Shown: in pieces, positions 36,465 through 45,813 of the stretch
Layout of the letters: each line of letters begins with the position of its first letter
Numbering within the stretch: the first letter of the stretch is position 1
Origin: Thalassotalea ponticola
GTDB lineage: Bacteria > Pseudomonadota > Gammaproteobacteria > Enterobacterales > Alteromonadaceae
Assembly (NCBI RefSeq): GCF_041379045.1
Contig: NZ_CP166871.1
Span: forward strand, 992,001 to 1,056,000
Length of the DNA stretch: 64,000 bases
Direction: 5' to 3'
Program-made: the position numbers and the translations under genes
The notes under the pieces: model-generated
What the model saw: the letters and a program-made list of their open reading frames with translations, nothing else
Databases searched by the model: none
What the model was told of the DNA's origin: nothing

Positions 36465-36719
36465 TTATTCAGCCTTATCTTTGAACTCACACAAGTCTTC
36501 AATAATACAAGCACCACAGCGAGGCTTACGCGCAACACAAGTATAACGACCGTGTAAGATTAACCAGTGATGAACATCAACTTTAAATTCTTTTGGCACC
36601 ACTTTAAGCAGTTTTCGTTCAACTTCCACCACGTTTTTACCCATTGCGAATTTAGTACGGTTTGAAACTCGGTCTATATGTGTATCCACCGCTATGGTAG
36701 GCCACCCTAAGGCGGTAAC
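36465..36719 (-). pseudogene. nth: Endonuclease III (nth) C-terminal remnant
   Basis: On the minus strand the frame upstream of a TGA at 36723-36725 is closed, and then reads TALGWPTIAVDTHIDRVSNR and on to CEFKDKAE. This matches about the last 80 of 211 residues of E. coli Nth, including the catalytic Asp (AVDTH) and the four iron-sulfur cysteines spaced C-6-C-2-C-5-C. The helix-hairpin-helix and catalytic Lys (LPGVGRKTAN) are missing, and no continuous N-terminal part lies upstream. The product would be inactive. It lies between an AT-rich gene block and a thioesterase gene. A complete nth probably exists elsewhere. Confidence 0.85.
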
Positions 36720-36924
36720 CGATCACTTTCCAGAGGTTGCAACGTGGTTGGCACATCACTAGTGTTAGTTTTTAGCGGATCTCGGTTCGACGCATTAACT
36801 ACGTACCGATAATAATCGCCGTTTACGCTGGTCAGATGAGATTATCAGGTAGCCTAAATGGCTATAATTTCATATAATTTCGGCATATGTTTCGCTGTAT
36901 TTTTTATTCGCACTAGGAGTCTCT

Positions 36925-37344
36925 ATGCGCTTTTTATCTCGTCGTTTGGTGATGCCAAGCGACCTTAACTATGCCAATTCGTTATTTGGTGGTCGCGCTC
37001 TTGAATGGATTGATGAAGAAGCGGCGATTTACGCCATTTGTCAATTAGAAACCAACTGTTTGGTAACGAAACACATTGGCGAGATAAGCTTTGAATCGCC
37101 TGCGTTACAAGGCGATATCGTTGAATTTGGTTTGGCTACCAAGGCTGTGGGACGCACGTCAATCACGGTTACCTGTTTAGTGCGCAACAAAGAAACCAAA
37201 AAGACCATTTGTTTAGCCGACGATATTGTCTTCGTGCAGGTTGATCCACAAACTCGCCAACCGATTGCCCATGGTAAAACACAAGAACAGCTTATCGGTC
37301 AAACCGAGCGCGAATTGCGAGCTCTAAACCTACTCGACACCTAA
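36925..37344 (+). CDS. Acyl-CoA thioesterase, hotdog fold
   Basis: 139 residues. VMPSDLNYANSLFGGRALEWIDEEAA holds the hotdog helix with the catalytic Asp, and TKHIGEISFESPALQGDIVEF and VGRTSITVTCLVRNKET complete the YciA/BFIT-like pattern. It hydrolyses acyl-CoA thioesters in the cytoplasm. A TAGGAGT ribosome site precedes the ATG. Confidence 0.88.
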   Translation: MRFLSRRLVMPSDLNYANSLFGGRALEWIDEEAAIYAICQLETNCLVTKHIGEISFESPALQGDIVEFGLATKAVGRTSITVTCLVRNKETKKTICLADDIVFVQVDPQTRQPIAHGKTQEQLIGQTERELRALNLLDT

Positions 37345-37381
37345 CCTTTATTGCTCATCGGATGGTGTTATGGCGTATGCA

Positions 37382-37580
37382 GGGTCAAAGCTATAAGCTG
37401 TAAGCTGTAAGCTTTAAGGCTGTAAGGTTAGAAGCTGTAAGCTATAAGCTGTAAGGCTGTATAGTAGTAAGGCTATAAGGTTAGAAGCTGTAAGCTATAA
37501 GCTGTAAGGCTGTATAGTAGTAAGGCTATAAGGTTAGAAGCGGTAAGCTATAAGGATAGAAGCTACAAGCGATAAGTCGT
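37382..37580 (+). repeat. 53-bp tandem repeat built from GCTGTAA/GCTATAA heptamers
   Basis: A unit starting AAGGTTAGAAGCTGTAAGCT recurs at 37424, 37477 and 37530, an exact 53-base period with two near-identical full copies and partial flanks. Each unit is itself made of AGCTGTAA/AGCTATAA-type words. No open frame spans it; it fills the convergent gap between the thioesterase gene and rlmF. Confidence 0.9.
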
Positions 37581-37598
37581 AACACCTACATTACTTTG

Positions 37599-38528
37599 TT
37601 ATCGGTTACGTTGCTCACACCACGCCCGTTGTTGCTCAGTTGACATAAAACTCCAAGCGACAAAGCGACTGATTTTATGACCTTGTGCCATTTTTACGAC
37701 TTCCACGACTTGTGGATTAACTTTCTTTAACGCGCGTTTTATTTGGCTGACATTGTCTTTGTTGGAAACCAAGGTGGTGAACCACATCACTTGCTGGCCG
37801 TAGTATTTGCTTTCATTAACCATACGGCGAATAAATTTTAATTCGCCACCAGAGGTGTGCAGCTCGTTGTGTTTACCGCCAAAGTTAAAGTTATCAGCGG
37901 GCAGTGACGCCGCTGTGTGCTTGGCAAGCTTTTGCCATTTGCGTTGGTTGGCTTGTCGGGCTTGTGCAAGCGAGTCAAAAAAAGGCGGGTTGCAGATAGT
38001 CATATCTATCAGCTCGCCTGGTTTAATGACGTTGTTAAAACAGGTGTTGCTGTTGACTTGATGGCGCAGTTGGATTGCGCCGGACAATTGATTTTTGTCG
38101 ATAATCGTTTGCGCGTTGTTCAGTGATGTTTTAGCGATATCACTGGCAATCACCTGCCAACCATATACTCGGTGGGCGAGCAGTGGGTAAATAACACTCG
38201 CCCCTGTGCCAATGTCTAATAGCGTTATTTGCGTTGGGTGTTTGGCGATTGTATTGTCATTAGCGCGCTTGAGAATATCGGCTAAATAGTGAATATAATC
38301 AACGCGACCTGGAATTGGCGGACACAGATGACCTTGCGGTAAATGCCAGTATGAAATTTGGTAGTGATGCTTCAACAGAGCACGATTAAGTAACACGACG
38401 GCGGCGTTATTACTAAAATCAATGGTCTGTTTACCGCCTTTGTTAACAACTAATGGGGCGAGTTTAGGCTCAGCCTCAATTAATTGCTTAAAGTCGTAAT
38501 CGCCTTGATGCAGGTTGCGCGAATGCAT
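37599..38528 (-). CDS. rlmF: 23S rRNA (adenine-1618 N6)-methyltransferase
   Basis: 309 residues from the ATG at 38528 (an in-frame GTG lies two codons upstream). SAM-binding motif I is TLLDIGTGASVIYPLLAHRVYG, and the N6-adenine methyltransferase motif is ICNPPFFDS. FNFGGKHNELHTSGGELKFI is characteristic of RlmF. It methylates A1618 in the peptidyl-exit region of 23S rRNA. It starts 11 bases after the DUF2947 gene in the same orientation. Confidence 0.92.
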   Translation of the reverse strand: MHSRNLHQGDYDFKQLIEAEPKLAPLVVNKGGKQTIDFSNNAAVVLLNRALLKHHYQISYWHLPQGHLCPPIPGRVDYIHYLADILKRANDNTIAKHPTQITLLDIGTGASVIYPLLAHRVYGWQVIASDIAKTSLNNAQTIIDKNQLSGAIQLRHQVNSNTCFNNVIKPGELIDMTICNPPFFDSLAQARQANQRKWQKLAKHTAASLPADNFNFGGKHNELHTSGGELKFIRRMVNESKYYGQQVMWFTTLVSNKDNVSQIKRALKKVNPQVVEVVKMAQGHKISRFVAWSFMSTEQQRAWCEQRNR

Positions 38529-38539
38529 TATCACAGATC

Positions 38540-39016
38540 TTACGGGCGCAGACCTAAACGGTAACTGCCGTCGGGAAAAAACTGCACCGCTTGTTTGGCT
38601 TTTTTGGCAATTAACAGTGGCCCATCATCCATCATTAAGAAGTTTTTCCAACAGCGAATAAACACATCAAAGCGAGTTTCTATGACTTGTTTGCGCGAAT
38701 TGCAAAAATAAACGGTGGCGTTATCTTGCCAATCGCTAAGGTAATCGCTAAGCAGCTCAGGTAAAGCGTCATCGTCACTCTCCCACGCATCTTGCCAGTT
38801 GCCGTTTTCCTGCCATGTATTGCTTTGACCAGGCCAGTCTCGCTCATCGATAAAGTCTGGGTGGTCGGCGTGCTTCGCGATAAATTGCCCCCACAATGTG
38901 GCTGAACGCGCCGTGGTCATGGCTTTTATGTGCTGGCGATCATCATCGCTAATGGGCAGTTGTTTAAAGCGAAATACCCAAGCGTATTTTAGCTCATCTA
39001 AATTGATGTAATTCAT
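38540..39016 (-). CDS. DUF2947 family protein
   Basis: 158 residues, no signal. LDELKYAWVFRFKQLPISDD, TARSATLWGQFIAKHADHPD and the closing KNFLMMDDGPLLIAKKAKQ with FFPDGSYRLG match the DUF2947 family as I remember it from Alteromonadales and Vibrionales. Acidic and rich in Trp and Asp; function unknown. Just upstream of rlmF and probably co-transcribed with it. Confidence 0.8.
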   Translation of the reverse strand: MNYINLDELKYAWVFRFKQLPISDDDRQHIKAMTTARSATLWGQFIAKHADHPDFIDERDWPGQSNTWQENGNWQDAWESDDDALPELLSDYLSDWQDNATVYFCNSRKQVIETRFDVFIRCWKNFLMMDDGPLLIAKKAKQAVQFFPDGSYRLGLRP

Positions 39017-39077
39017 TGCCGATAGTTTCTGCAGGTTGTCGATTAGATTGCCTGATTATAACAAACTGTCTGCTAAA

Positions 39078-39584
39078 TTAATGATATAACGGCCCGTATT
39101 TATCAATTTGGGTCAAATAAAGGCGTAAATGTAATTCAACCTGATGATAATCACTCATCATGTGCTCACACAATTGATAAAATGCCTTGTTGTGCTGTTT
39201 TTCTTTTAGATGTGCTAATTCGTGCACACAAATCATTTTTAAAAACGGCTCTGGAGTTCGCTTAAACAATTGGGCTATGCGTATTTCATTACTGCGCTTA
39301 AGCTTGTTGCCGTGTACTTTGGTAATGTAGCTGTGTAAGCCTAGGGCATTGTTGATGACGTGAATTTTATTGTCAAAACACACCTTGTTCAACACCGCCG
39401 ATTTCTTTAAGTAACGCTGTTTGAGGTTGAGCACGTAATCGCGTAATTGCCCATCGTTAGCAATTTGATGACAGCTCGGGTACCGCGCTAATAACCAATT
39501 GCCAAGCACATTGTCAGCAAGCAGTTTTTCTGCTTGCTCAACAATAGCTGGGGGATAGCCTTGTAAGTAGTTCATGGTACTCAT
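39078..39584 (-). CDS. YgjP-like (WLM/DUF45) zinc metallopeptidase-fold protein
   Basis: 168 residues. The zinc motif is ICVHELAHLKEKQHNKAFYQLCEHM: HEXXH followed by the family's second histidine region. YITKVHGNKLKRSNEIRIAQ precedes it. The fold is that of M48-like WLM/DUF45 proteins related to YgjP; substrate unknown. Start at 39584 (a second ATG lies three codons in). It follows 18 bases after the 391-residue unknown gene in the same direction. Confidence 0.75.
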   Translation of the reverse strand: MSTMNYLQGYPPAIVEQAEKLLADNVLGNWLLARYPSCHQIANDGQLRDYVLNLKQRYLKKSAVLNKVCFDNKIHVINNALGLHSYITKVHGNKLKRSNEIRIAQLFKRTPEPFLKMICVHELAHLKEKQHNKAFYQLCEHMMSDYHQVELHLRLYLTQIDKYGPLYH

Positions 39585-39602
39585 TGCTAGGGCGTGTTTA
39601 TT

Positions 39603-40778
39603 TTAGCCAAATATGCTGCGCATTAATTGCATAGCTTGTTCAACACTTTTACCGTTACTTACACTTTTGATCAAGGTATCGCGCAAGTCGTGAAGAAAGT
39701 CTTCTACGCCGTCTTCAGCTAGCGCTTTATCAACGATCATCGCCGCCGTTTCTTTACTGCGCTTGCCGGCTTTATTGATACCTGCGCTGACTTTAACCGC
39801 TTTTGGCTTATCGCGCATACGCACGTAGTTTGAGCGAGCTGCTTGGCCTTCATCGGCGTAAAAAAACAAATCAAACATCAGTGCTCGATGTTGCCAAATA
39901 AAGGCTTGTTCATCGTCTTCTGGCATGTCACAGCGATACCAGGCGAGTACCGGTAGTACTTGAATGAGCTCGGTGTAGTAGGCGTCAAAATCTTGGTTGC
40001 TAAATTTAGTAATATTTAAACCTTTGCAAAACGCCGATAATTTGCCATTGGTGATCGGCACAAAAACATCCGGACGACGCATTGCCAGCAAACGCGTTGC
40101 CGGCATAAGTGGTGCTTTATCACCGTCACCATGCAGCGCAAATATCGCTTTGTAGTCGGTTACAAACTGGCTGTAGTGAGTTTTTTCAACCTCGCCTTGC
40201 AACGGAATGTGACTGAGCGCTTGTTCAAACAACTCGGTGTGATTAACCAGTAAACGATGAAATGTTTTGGCTGCTTTGGTCGAGCCAAACCATTCAACGT
40301 CGAATGGGTAGTTGTCGATATCGTGATTGGCGCTGTGCTTACCTGCGATAGTTTGCAAGTCAACCAAACTCAACTCGCTTAACGGCAGTTGGCGAATTGT
40401 ATTAATGTACTCGAGTAAGCGTTTGCGCTCCGCCAGTGATTGGCGCTCGGCCATTGCATCAATAGCCTGATAAAAAATTGGCCAAGGTGCGACGCGAAGC
40501 ATTTTTAGCTGCACTTGTGAAATACCTTGCGACAAACACTCTTCGAGTTTTTTCAAAACCGGTAGTTGCTTGTCATCGAGTAAGTCAAAATTGATCTCTT
40601 TTTCACAGACGTGAAGTAGCTTTTGGCACCAGCCGAGAAAGTCTTCGGGGTAATCGTTAACTTTTACCGCCATTAAATTCAGGGCAAGATCGGTAATACA
40701 GGTCAATGCATTTTGGTAGATCGCATCTTCAACAGGGCAGGTGTTTAATTTAGCAGGAAGAGTAAGCAGCTTTCTCAT
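39603..40778 (-). CDS. Conserved hypothetical protein, 391 aa
   Basis: I do not recognise a family. Mostly helical and soluble, with no signal or membrane segment. RLLAMRRPDVFVPITNGKLS followed by AFCKGLNI recalls the 'ALSKLLALxxPExFPPxDS' type of segment found beside some McrB-like and DNA-linked proteins, a weak resemblance only. The C-terminus is basic (KPKAVKVSAGINKAGKRSK) and then acidic. It heads a minus-strand run with the YgjP-like gene, DUF2947 and rlmF. Clean frame with codon use like its neighbours, so real. Confidence 0.6.
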   Translation of the reverse strand: MRKLLTLPAKLNTCPVEDAIYQNALTCITDLALNLMAVKVNDYPEDFLGWCQKLLHVCEKEINFDLLDDKQLPVLKKLEECLSQGISQVQLKMLRVAPWPIFYQAIDAMAERQSLAERKRLLEYINTIRQLPLSELSLVDLQTIAGKHSANHDIDNYPFDVEWFGSTKAAKTFHRLLVNHTELFEQALSHIPLQGEVEKTHYSQFVTDYKAIFALHGDGDKAPLMPATRLLAMRRPDVFVPITNGKLSAFCKGLNITKFSNQDFDAYYTELIQVLPVLAWYRCDMPEDDEQAFIWQHRALMFDLFFYADEGQAARSNYVRMRDKPKAVKVSAGINKAGKRSKETAAMIVDKALAEDGVEDFLHDLRDTLIKSVSNGKSVEQAMQLMRSIFG

Positions 40779-41099
40779 TTAAGGCACAGCTCCAATTCGG
40801 GAATCGAGATTAAGGGCGGCGATTCTACCGAGATGGCAATTGATAGCAAGGCAAACTCTGTAGCTTTTTGTGAATTTTTTAACAAACGCTCAATAAACCA
40901 TCAGACAAAAGTAACCCAGAGTTAAAATATGTTATTTGTCGGGTAATACAGATGAATAAACAGCCAGAAAAGCAGCGAGTATAAACGGCGAGTGTAAACG
41001 GATGTCGCGGTTGCGTTTAGGCAATAGTTGGCTAGCATAAACGTTACCAGCATCAAATTTAATGCTCGTGTTAACCCAAGTCACCATAGCGAACCGACA
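40779..41099. other. 321-base region between divergent genes
   Basis: Contains the upstream regions of the minus-strand unknown gene and the plus-strand response regulator. The 24 codons upstream of the regulator's ATG are open but hold nothing like a REC domain. I see no strong repeat or promoter match. Confidence 0.4.
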
Positions 41100-42164
41100 A
41101 TGAATAGCCGTGCCACTCCAATAACCGTATTGGTTGTTGACGACAATGCCGACAATATTGATATTTTGCGGCAAATTTTGCGTTCTGAGTACAAGGTCAA
41201 AGCCGCCAAAAACGGTGAGCTTGCTTTGCTGATCGCCACGACAAAACCCAAGCCTGATTTAATTTTACTCGATGTAATGATGCCTGGCATGGATGGCTAT
41301 GAAGTTTGCCGACAATTAAAAGCCAATCCGATCACCGCAGCGATTCCGGTGATCTTCGTTACCGCCAAAAGTGAGGAGCAAGACGAGCAAAAGGGGTTGT
41401 CTTTAGGTGCCGTTGATTACATTACCAAACCCGTCAGTGTACCTATTGTTCGGGCGCGAGTACGCACTCACTTAGCACTGTATCATCGCCGACAGCAGCT
41501 CAATGCTTTGGTTGCTAAGCGCACCCAAGAGTTGGAACACACTCGGCTTGAAATTATTCGCCGCCTAGGGCGTGCCGCTGAATACAAAGACAACGAAACG
41601 GGGATGCACGTGGTGCGGATGAGTTATTATGCCAAATTGCTAGCAGAGCAAATAGGCGCCAGTGACGAATGGGTAGAACTGTTGTATAACGCTGCCCCGA
41701 TGCATGATATCGGCAAAATTGGCATCGCCGACTCAATTTTGATGAAACCCGCCAAACTCGATCATCACGAGCGTCAAGAAATGCAAAAGCACGTTGAATA
41801 CGGCGCTGATATTATCGGTTTAAACAGCTCTGCGTTACTTACCATGGCAAGAGAGGTGTGTTTGTATCACCATGAAAAGTACGACGGCTCAGGCTACCCG
41901 CACGGCATAGCAGGTTCTGCCATTCCGTTAAGTGCGCGTATTATCACAGTAGCTGATGTGTTTGATGCGCTAACCTCAGAGCGGCCCTATAAACAAGCGT
42001 GGACTTACCAGCAGGCGATTGACTACCTACAGCAGCATGCAGGATCCATATTCGATCCAGACTTGGTAACTGCCTTTATCGCCTGTGAACAACAAGTCAA
42101 ACACGTGATGCAGCAATACAACGATGCCCATGAACAACAGCTGTTTGGCAATAAAGTGCCTTAA
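41100..42164 (+). CDS. RpfG-type response regulator with HD-GYP domain
   Basis: 354 residues from the ATG at 41100, where the REC domain begins directly (TVLVVDDNADNIDIL). The phosphoacceptor is Asp58 in LILLDVMMPG, with the conserved Lys in YITKPVS. After a short coiled linker, the HD-GYP domain follows: AEYKDNETGMHVVRM, MHDIGKIGIAD and HHEKYDGSGYPHG. HD-GYP enzymes degrade cyclic di-GMP. No cognate histidine kinase is adjacent. Confidence 0.9.
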   Translation: MNSRATPITVLVVDDNADNIDILRQILRSEYKVKAAKNGELALLIATTKPKPDLILLDVMMPGMDGYEVCRQLKANPITAAIPVIFVTAKSEEQDEQKGLSLGAVDYITKPVSVPIVRARVRTHLALYHRRQQLNALVAKRTQELEHTRLEIIRRLGRAAEYKDNETGMHVVRMSYYAKLLAEQIGASDEWVELLYNAAPMHDIGKIGIADSILMKPAKLDHHERQEMQKHVEYGADIIGLNSSALLTMAREVCLYHHEKYDGSGYPHGIAGSAIPLSARIITVADVFDALTSERPYKQAWTYQQAIDYLQQHAGSIFDPDLVTAFIACEQQVKHVMQQYNDAHEQQLFGNKVP

Positions 42165-42472
42165 CCACAAACGTCGGCTGATATTGGCACAATCACCACG
42201 GCCAGTATTGGCGATGGTTGTGTTTTTTATCAGCACGGTAACAATCGTTTTATCAAACCGACTGTGTTGACCGTTAGTTTGGTGATAATATCGACGCAAT
42301 ACCGCCACCAACAGCCCTAATCGCAAGGCAAATACAGACTTTTCCCTATAAAAACTAAGTTTTTTTAATTTTTTGTAGTTTTTTTTAAATTTCCTATTGA
42401 AAAAATATTGGCCACGCCCCACTTACCAATATATCTAAGATGTAATTAAATTTTTTTTCGGAGATCCTCAAG
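42165..42472. other. 308-base dnaK leader region
   Basis: Poly-A/T tracts at about 42344-42410 precede a heat-shock-type promoter candidate. No credible gene; a minus-strand frame here is a shadow without a ribosome site. Confidence 0.5.
42397..42424 (+). promoter_or_regulatory. Sigma-32 (RpoH) promoter candidate for dnaK
   Basis: TTGAAA at 42397-42402, a 14-base spacer, then CCCCACTT at 42417-42424, close to the RpoH consensus CTTGAAA-N(11-16)-CCCCATNT. Transcription would start near 42432, about 40 bases before dnaK. Confidence 0.7.
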
Positions 42473-44392
42473 ATGGGCAAAATTATTGGTATTGACCTAG
42501 GGACAACTAACTCTTGTGTTGCGGTTCTAGACGGCGACAAAGTTAAAGTTATTGAAAACGCAGAAGGCGATCGCACAACCCCTTCAATTATTGCGTACAC
42601 AGCAGACGGTGAAACGTTAGTTGGTCAACCAGCTAAGCGTCAGGCTGTAACAAACCCTGAAAATACATTATTTGCTATTAAGCGCCTAATTGGTCGTCGC
42701 TTTGAAGACAAAGAAGTTCAGCGCGATATTGAAATCATGCCATTTGCTATCAAAAAGGCCGACAATGGCGACGCTTGGGTTGAAGCCAAAGGTCAACTTA
42801 TGGCACCACCACAAGTATCGGCTGAAGTTCTAAAGAAAATGAAGAAAACAGCAGAAGATTACCTCGGTGAAGAAGTAACCGAAGCTGTTATCACAGTACC
42901 TGCATACTTTAACGACTCACAACGTCAAGCAACCAAAGATGCTGGTCGCATCGCTGGTTTAGACGTAAAGCGTATTATCAACGAGCCAACAGCGGCAGCC
43001 CTTGCTTACGGTATGGACAAGCAAAAAGGTGATCGCGTTGTAGCCGTATACGACCTTGGTGGTGGTACATTCGATATTTCAATCATCGAAATTGATGAAG
43101 TTGAAGGCGAGCACACCTTTGAAGTACTTGCGACTAACGGTGACACTCACTTAGGTGGTGAAGACTTCGATAACCGCTTAATCAACTACCTAGTTGAAGA
43201 GTTCAAAAAAGAACAGTCAATTGACTTAACTAAAGATCCACTGGCGATGCAGCGCTTAAAAGAAGCTGCTGAAAAAGCTAAGTGTGAGTTGTCGTCTGCA
43301 CAACAAACAGATGTTAACTTACCGTACATCACTGCCGATGCAACGGGTCCTAAGCACATGAACATCAAAGTGACTCGCGCTAAGCTAGAGTCATTAGTTG
43401 AAGACATGGTTAAAGCCACACTTGAGCCGTTAAAAGTCGCTCTTGCTGACGCAGATTTATCAACCTCAGAAGTGACTGATATTATCCTAGTTGGTGGTCA
43501 AACACGTATGCCACTAGTACAAAAAATGGTAACAGACTTCTTTGGTCGCGAGCCGCGTAAAGACGTTAACCCTGACGAAGCGGTAGCTTCTGGTGCAGCG
43601 GTACAAGCGGGTGTTCTTGCTGGTGATGTAACCGACGTTCTACTACTAGACGTAACGCCATTGTCATTGGGTATCGAGACCATGGGTGGCGTAATGACCA
43701 AGGTTATCGAGAAGAATACGACGATTCCAACCAAGCAATCGCAAACCTTCTCAACGGCGGAAGACAACCAAGCAGCGGTAACTGTACACGTTGTTCAAGG
43801 TGAGCGTAAGCAAGCATCACTGAACAAGTCTCTTGGTCAATTTAACCTAGAAGGTATTGATCCAGCGCCACGTGGTGTACCGCAAATCGAAGTGACATTC
43901 GACATCGATGCGGACGGTATTCTGCACGTAACAGCGAAAGATAAGAACACAGGCAAAGAGCAGAAGATCACCATTAAGGCATCTTCAGGTCTGTCGGACG
44001 ATGAAGTAGAGCAAATGGTACGCGATGCAGAAGCAAACGCTGATGCGGATGCGAAATTTGAAGAGCTAGTGAGCGCGCGCAACCAAGCGGATGCGATGGC
44101 ACACGCTACGCGCACTCAAATCACTGAAGCGGGCGACGACTTGCCAAGCGAAGACAAAGAGAAAATCGAAGCGGCTTTATCTGAACTTGACGCGGCAATC
44201 AAAGGCGATGACAAAGACGCGATTGAAGCAAAATCTCAAGCGGTAATGGAAGCATCGGCGAAATTGATGGAAATCGCTCAAGCCAAGGCACAAGCTGCAC
44301 AAGGTGGCGCAGAGCAAGCTGAGCCGCAAGCAAAACCTGCAGATGACGTTGTTGACGCAGAGTTTGAAGAAGTCAAAGACGACAAAAAATAA
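42473..44392 (+). CDS. dnaK: Chaperone DnaK (Hsp70)
   Basis: 639 residues (E. coli 638). The ATPase domain starts [21 protein letters not shown], with [13 protein letters not shown] and [11 protein letters not shown]. The substrate domain opens at [17 protein letters not shown], and the C-terminus ends in the EEVKDDKK tail. It works with DnaJ and GrpE in protein folding. A GGAGAT site precedes the ATG and an RpoH-type promoter lies upstream. A perfect 18-bp palindrome (44392-44409) begins at the stop codon without a T-run. Confidence 0.99.
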   Translation: MGKIIGIDLGTTNSCVAVLDGDKVKVIENAEGDRTTPSIIAYTADGETLVGQPAKRQAVTNPENTLFAIKRLIGRRFEDKEVQRDIEIMPFAIKKADNGDAWVEAKGQLMAPPQVSAEVLKKMKKTAEDYLGEEVTEAVITVPAYFNDSQRQATKDAGRIAGLDVKRIINEPTAAALAYGMDKQKGDRVVAVYDLGGGTFDISIIEIDEVEGEHTFEVLATNGDTHLGGEDFDNRLINYLVEEFKKEQSIDLTKDPLAMQRLKEAAEKAKCELSSAQQTDVNLPYITADATGPKHMNIKVTRAKLESLVEDMVKATLEPLKVALADADLSTSEVTDIILVGGQTRMPLVQKMVTDFFGREPRKDVNPDEAVASGAAVQAGVLAGDVTDVLLLDVTPLSLGIETMGGVMTKVIEKNTTIPTKQSQTFSTAEDNQAAVTVHVVQGERKQASLNKSLGQFNLEGIDPAPRGVPQIEVTFDIDADGILHVTAKDKNTGKEQKITIKASSGLSDDEVEQMVRDAEANADADAKFEELVSARNQADAMAHATRTQITEAGDDLPSEDKEKIEAALSELDAAIKGDDKDAIEAKSQAVMEASAKLMEIAQAKAQAAQGGAEQAEPQAKPADDVVDAEFEEVKDDKK

Positions 44393-44509
44393 TTAACCGT
44401 ACGGTTAATCATTGAGATAGAGCGCTGTTGTCAATTATTGATCTCAGCGCTTTATTGTTTGATCCACAAGCTGAACATTCAGCTGGCCTAAACAGAAGTA
44501 AATACAGGT

Positions 44510-45652
44510 ATGTCAAAACGCGATTATTATGAAGTGCTCGGTGTGTCAAAAGACGCAGGAGAGCGCGAAATTAAGAAAGCCTACAAGCGTATGGCGATGA
44601 AGTTTCATCCCGATCGCACCAAAGGCGACAAAGACAAAGAAGAGCAGTTTAAGCAAGTCAAAGAAGCTTATGAAGTGCTTAACGACTCGCAAAAGCGTGC
44701 AGCCTACGATCAATACGGCCATGCAGCGTTTGAGCAAGGTGGCTTTGGCGGTGGCGGCTTTGGTGGCGGTGGTGCTGACTTTGGCGATATCTTTGGCGAC
44801 GTATTTGGCGATATTTTTGGTGGTGGCCGAGGTCGAGGTGGCCAGTCACACGCGCGCCGTGGTGCCGATTTACGCTACAACCTAGACATGAGTCTAGAAG
44901 AAGCGGTAAAAGGTAAAACAGTCGAACTAAAAGTGCCGACCTACGTAAACTGTGAGCCGTGTGATGGTTCAGGTGCGAAAAAAGGCTCTTCGGCAAGTAC
45001 CTGTCAAACTTGTCACGGTCACGGCCAAGTGCAAATGCGCCAAGGCATGTTTGCCGTTCAGCAAACCTGTCCAACCTGTTCAGGACGCGGTAAGGTTATC
45101 AAAGACCCGTGTACTTCATGTCACGGTCAAGGTCGCGTTAAGAAAACCAAAACCCTATCGGCGAAAATCCCAGCAGGCGTGGACACTGGCGATCGCATTC
45201 GCTTAACCGGTGAAGGCGAAGCGGGTGAAATGGGCGCTCCTGCGGGCGATCTTTACGTTCAGGTTAACGTTCGCGATCACGAAATATTCGTCCGTGATGA
45301 AAACAACCTTTACTGTGAAGTACCGATTAGCTTTACCAAAGCGGCGTTAGGTGGCGAGATTGAAGTACCGACGCTAGACGGCAAGGTGAAACTGAAAATT
45401 CCAAGCGAAACGCAAACCGGAAAAATGTTCCGCATGCGCGGTAAAGGTGTGAAGTCAGTTCGCAGCGCAGTGACGGGTGATTTAATGTGTAAAGTGGTCA
45501 TTGAAACACCGGTGAATCTAAATAGCGAACAAGTTGAGCTACTAGAGAAGCTGCAGGAAAGCATGGGCGAGGGCGCGGATGCCGCTCGATATCGCCCCAA
45601 AGAGCAAGGCTTTTTTGATGGCGTAAAGAAGTTCTTTGACTCATTAAAATAA
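44510..45652 (+). CDS. dnaJ: Co-chaperone DnaJ (Hsp40)
   Basis: 380 residues (E. coli 376). J-domain with HPD in [10 protein letters not shown], a Gly/Phe-rich linker ([12 protein letters not shown]), four CxxCxGxG zinc repeats ([32 protein letters not shown]) and a C-terminal substrate domain. It stimulates DnaK. It lies 117 bases after dnaK and is followed by a terminator. Confidence 0.98.
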   Translation: MSKRDYYEVLGVSKDAGEREIKKAYKRMAMKFHPDRTKGDKDKEEQFKQVKEAYEVLNDSQKRAAYDQYGHAAFEQGGFGGGGFGGGGADFGDIFGDVFGDIFGGGRGRGGQSHARRGADLRYNLDMSLEEAVKGKTVELKVPTYVNCEPCDGSGAKKGSSASTCQTCHGHGQVQMRQGMFAVQQTCPTCSGRGKVIKDPCTSCHGQGRVKKTKTLSAKIPAGVDTGDRIRLTGEGEAGEMGAPAGDLYVQVNVRDHEIFVRDENNLYCEVPISFTKAALGGEIEVPTLDGKVKLKIPSETQTGKMFRMRGKGVKSVRSAVTGDLMCKVVIETPVNLNSEQVELLEKLQESMGEGADAARYRPKEQGFFDGVKKFFDSLK

Positions 45653-45657
45653 TATCG

Positions 45658-45683
45658 AAAAGGCTGCAGTGCAGCCTTTTTTT
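45658..45683 (+). terminator. Intrinsic terminator after dnaJ
   Basis: AAAGGCTGCA and TGCAGCCTTT form a hairpin with a tight loop, followed by a seven-base T-run. Confidence 0.88.
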
Positions 45684-45717
45684 GTTATACATAGTCGCTC
45701 AAAATTTTGAAACTATT

Positions 45718-45786
45718 AGCCGTCATCTAGGTGAAGACCGACAGCTCCTAGGAGGTTCCAGCCAAAAACATACTGGAATGACGGCC
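45718..45786. repeat. REP/MITE-like structured intergenic element
   Basis: GCCGTCAT (45719-45726) and its exact complement ATGACGGC (45778-45785) bound a 67-base element. Inside, CTAGG (45727-45731) pairs with CCTAG (45747-45751) and TCCAG (45757-45761) with CTGGA (45773-45777). The three helices abut as a three-way junction on either strand. GTCATTCCAG/CTGGAATGAC-type ends are, from memory, common in small dispersed repeats of marine gammaproteobacteria. Confidence 0.6.
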
Positions 45787-45813
45787 AATATTAATAACTC
45801 ATGTGTAGGCATT

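Noticed and set aside
37382..37580. CRISPR-like array
   Set aside because: The 53-bp units are contiguous and lack unique spacers; it is a simple tandem repeat.
42027..42422. 131-codon minus-strand frame before dnaK
   Set aside because: Overlaps the end of the HD-GYP gene and the dnaK promoter; composition is that of poly-A/T DNA.
44392..44409. 18-bp palindrome at the dnaK stop as a terminator
   Set aside because: No loop and no T-run; dnaJ follows in the same operon.
44679..45074. 131-codon minus-strand frame inside dnaJ
   Set aside because: Shadow of the Gly-rich linker of DnaJ, giving a His/Arg-rich nonsense product.
45718..45786. Purine-type riboswitch, hammerhead or integron attC
   Set aside because: Three helices are present, but the conserved cores (CUGAUGA/GAAA, purine J regions, attC R boxes) are not.
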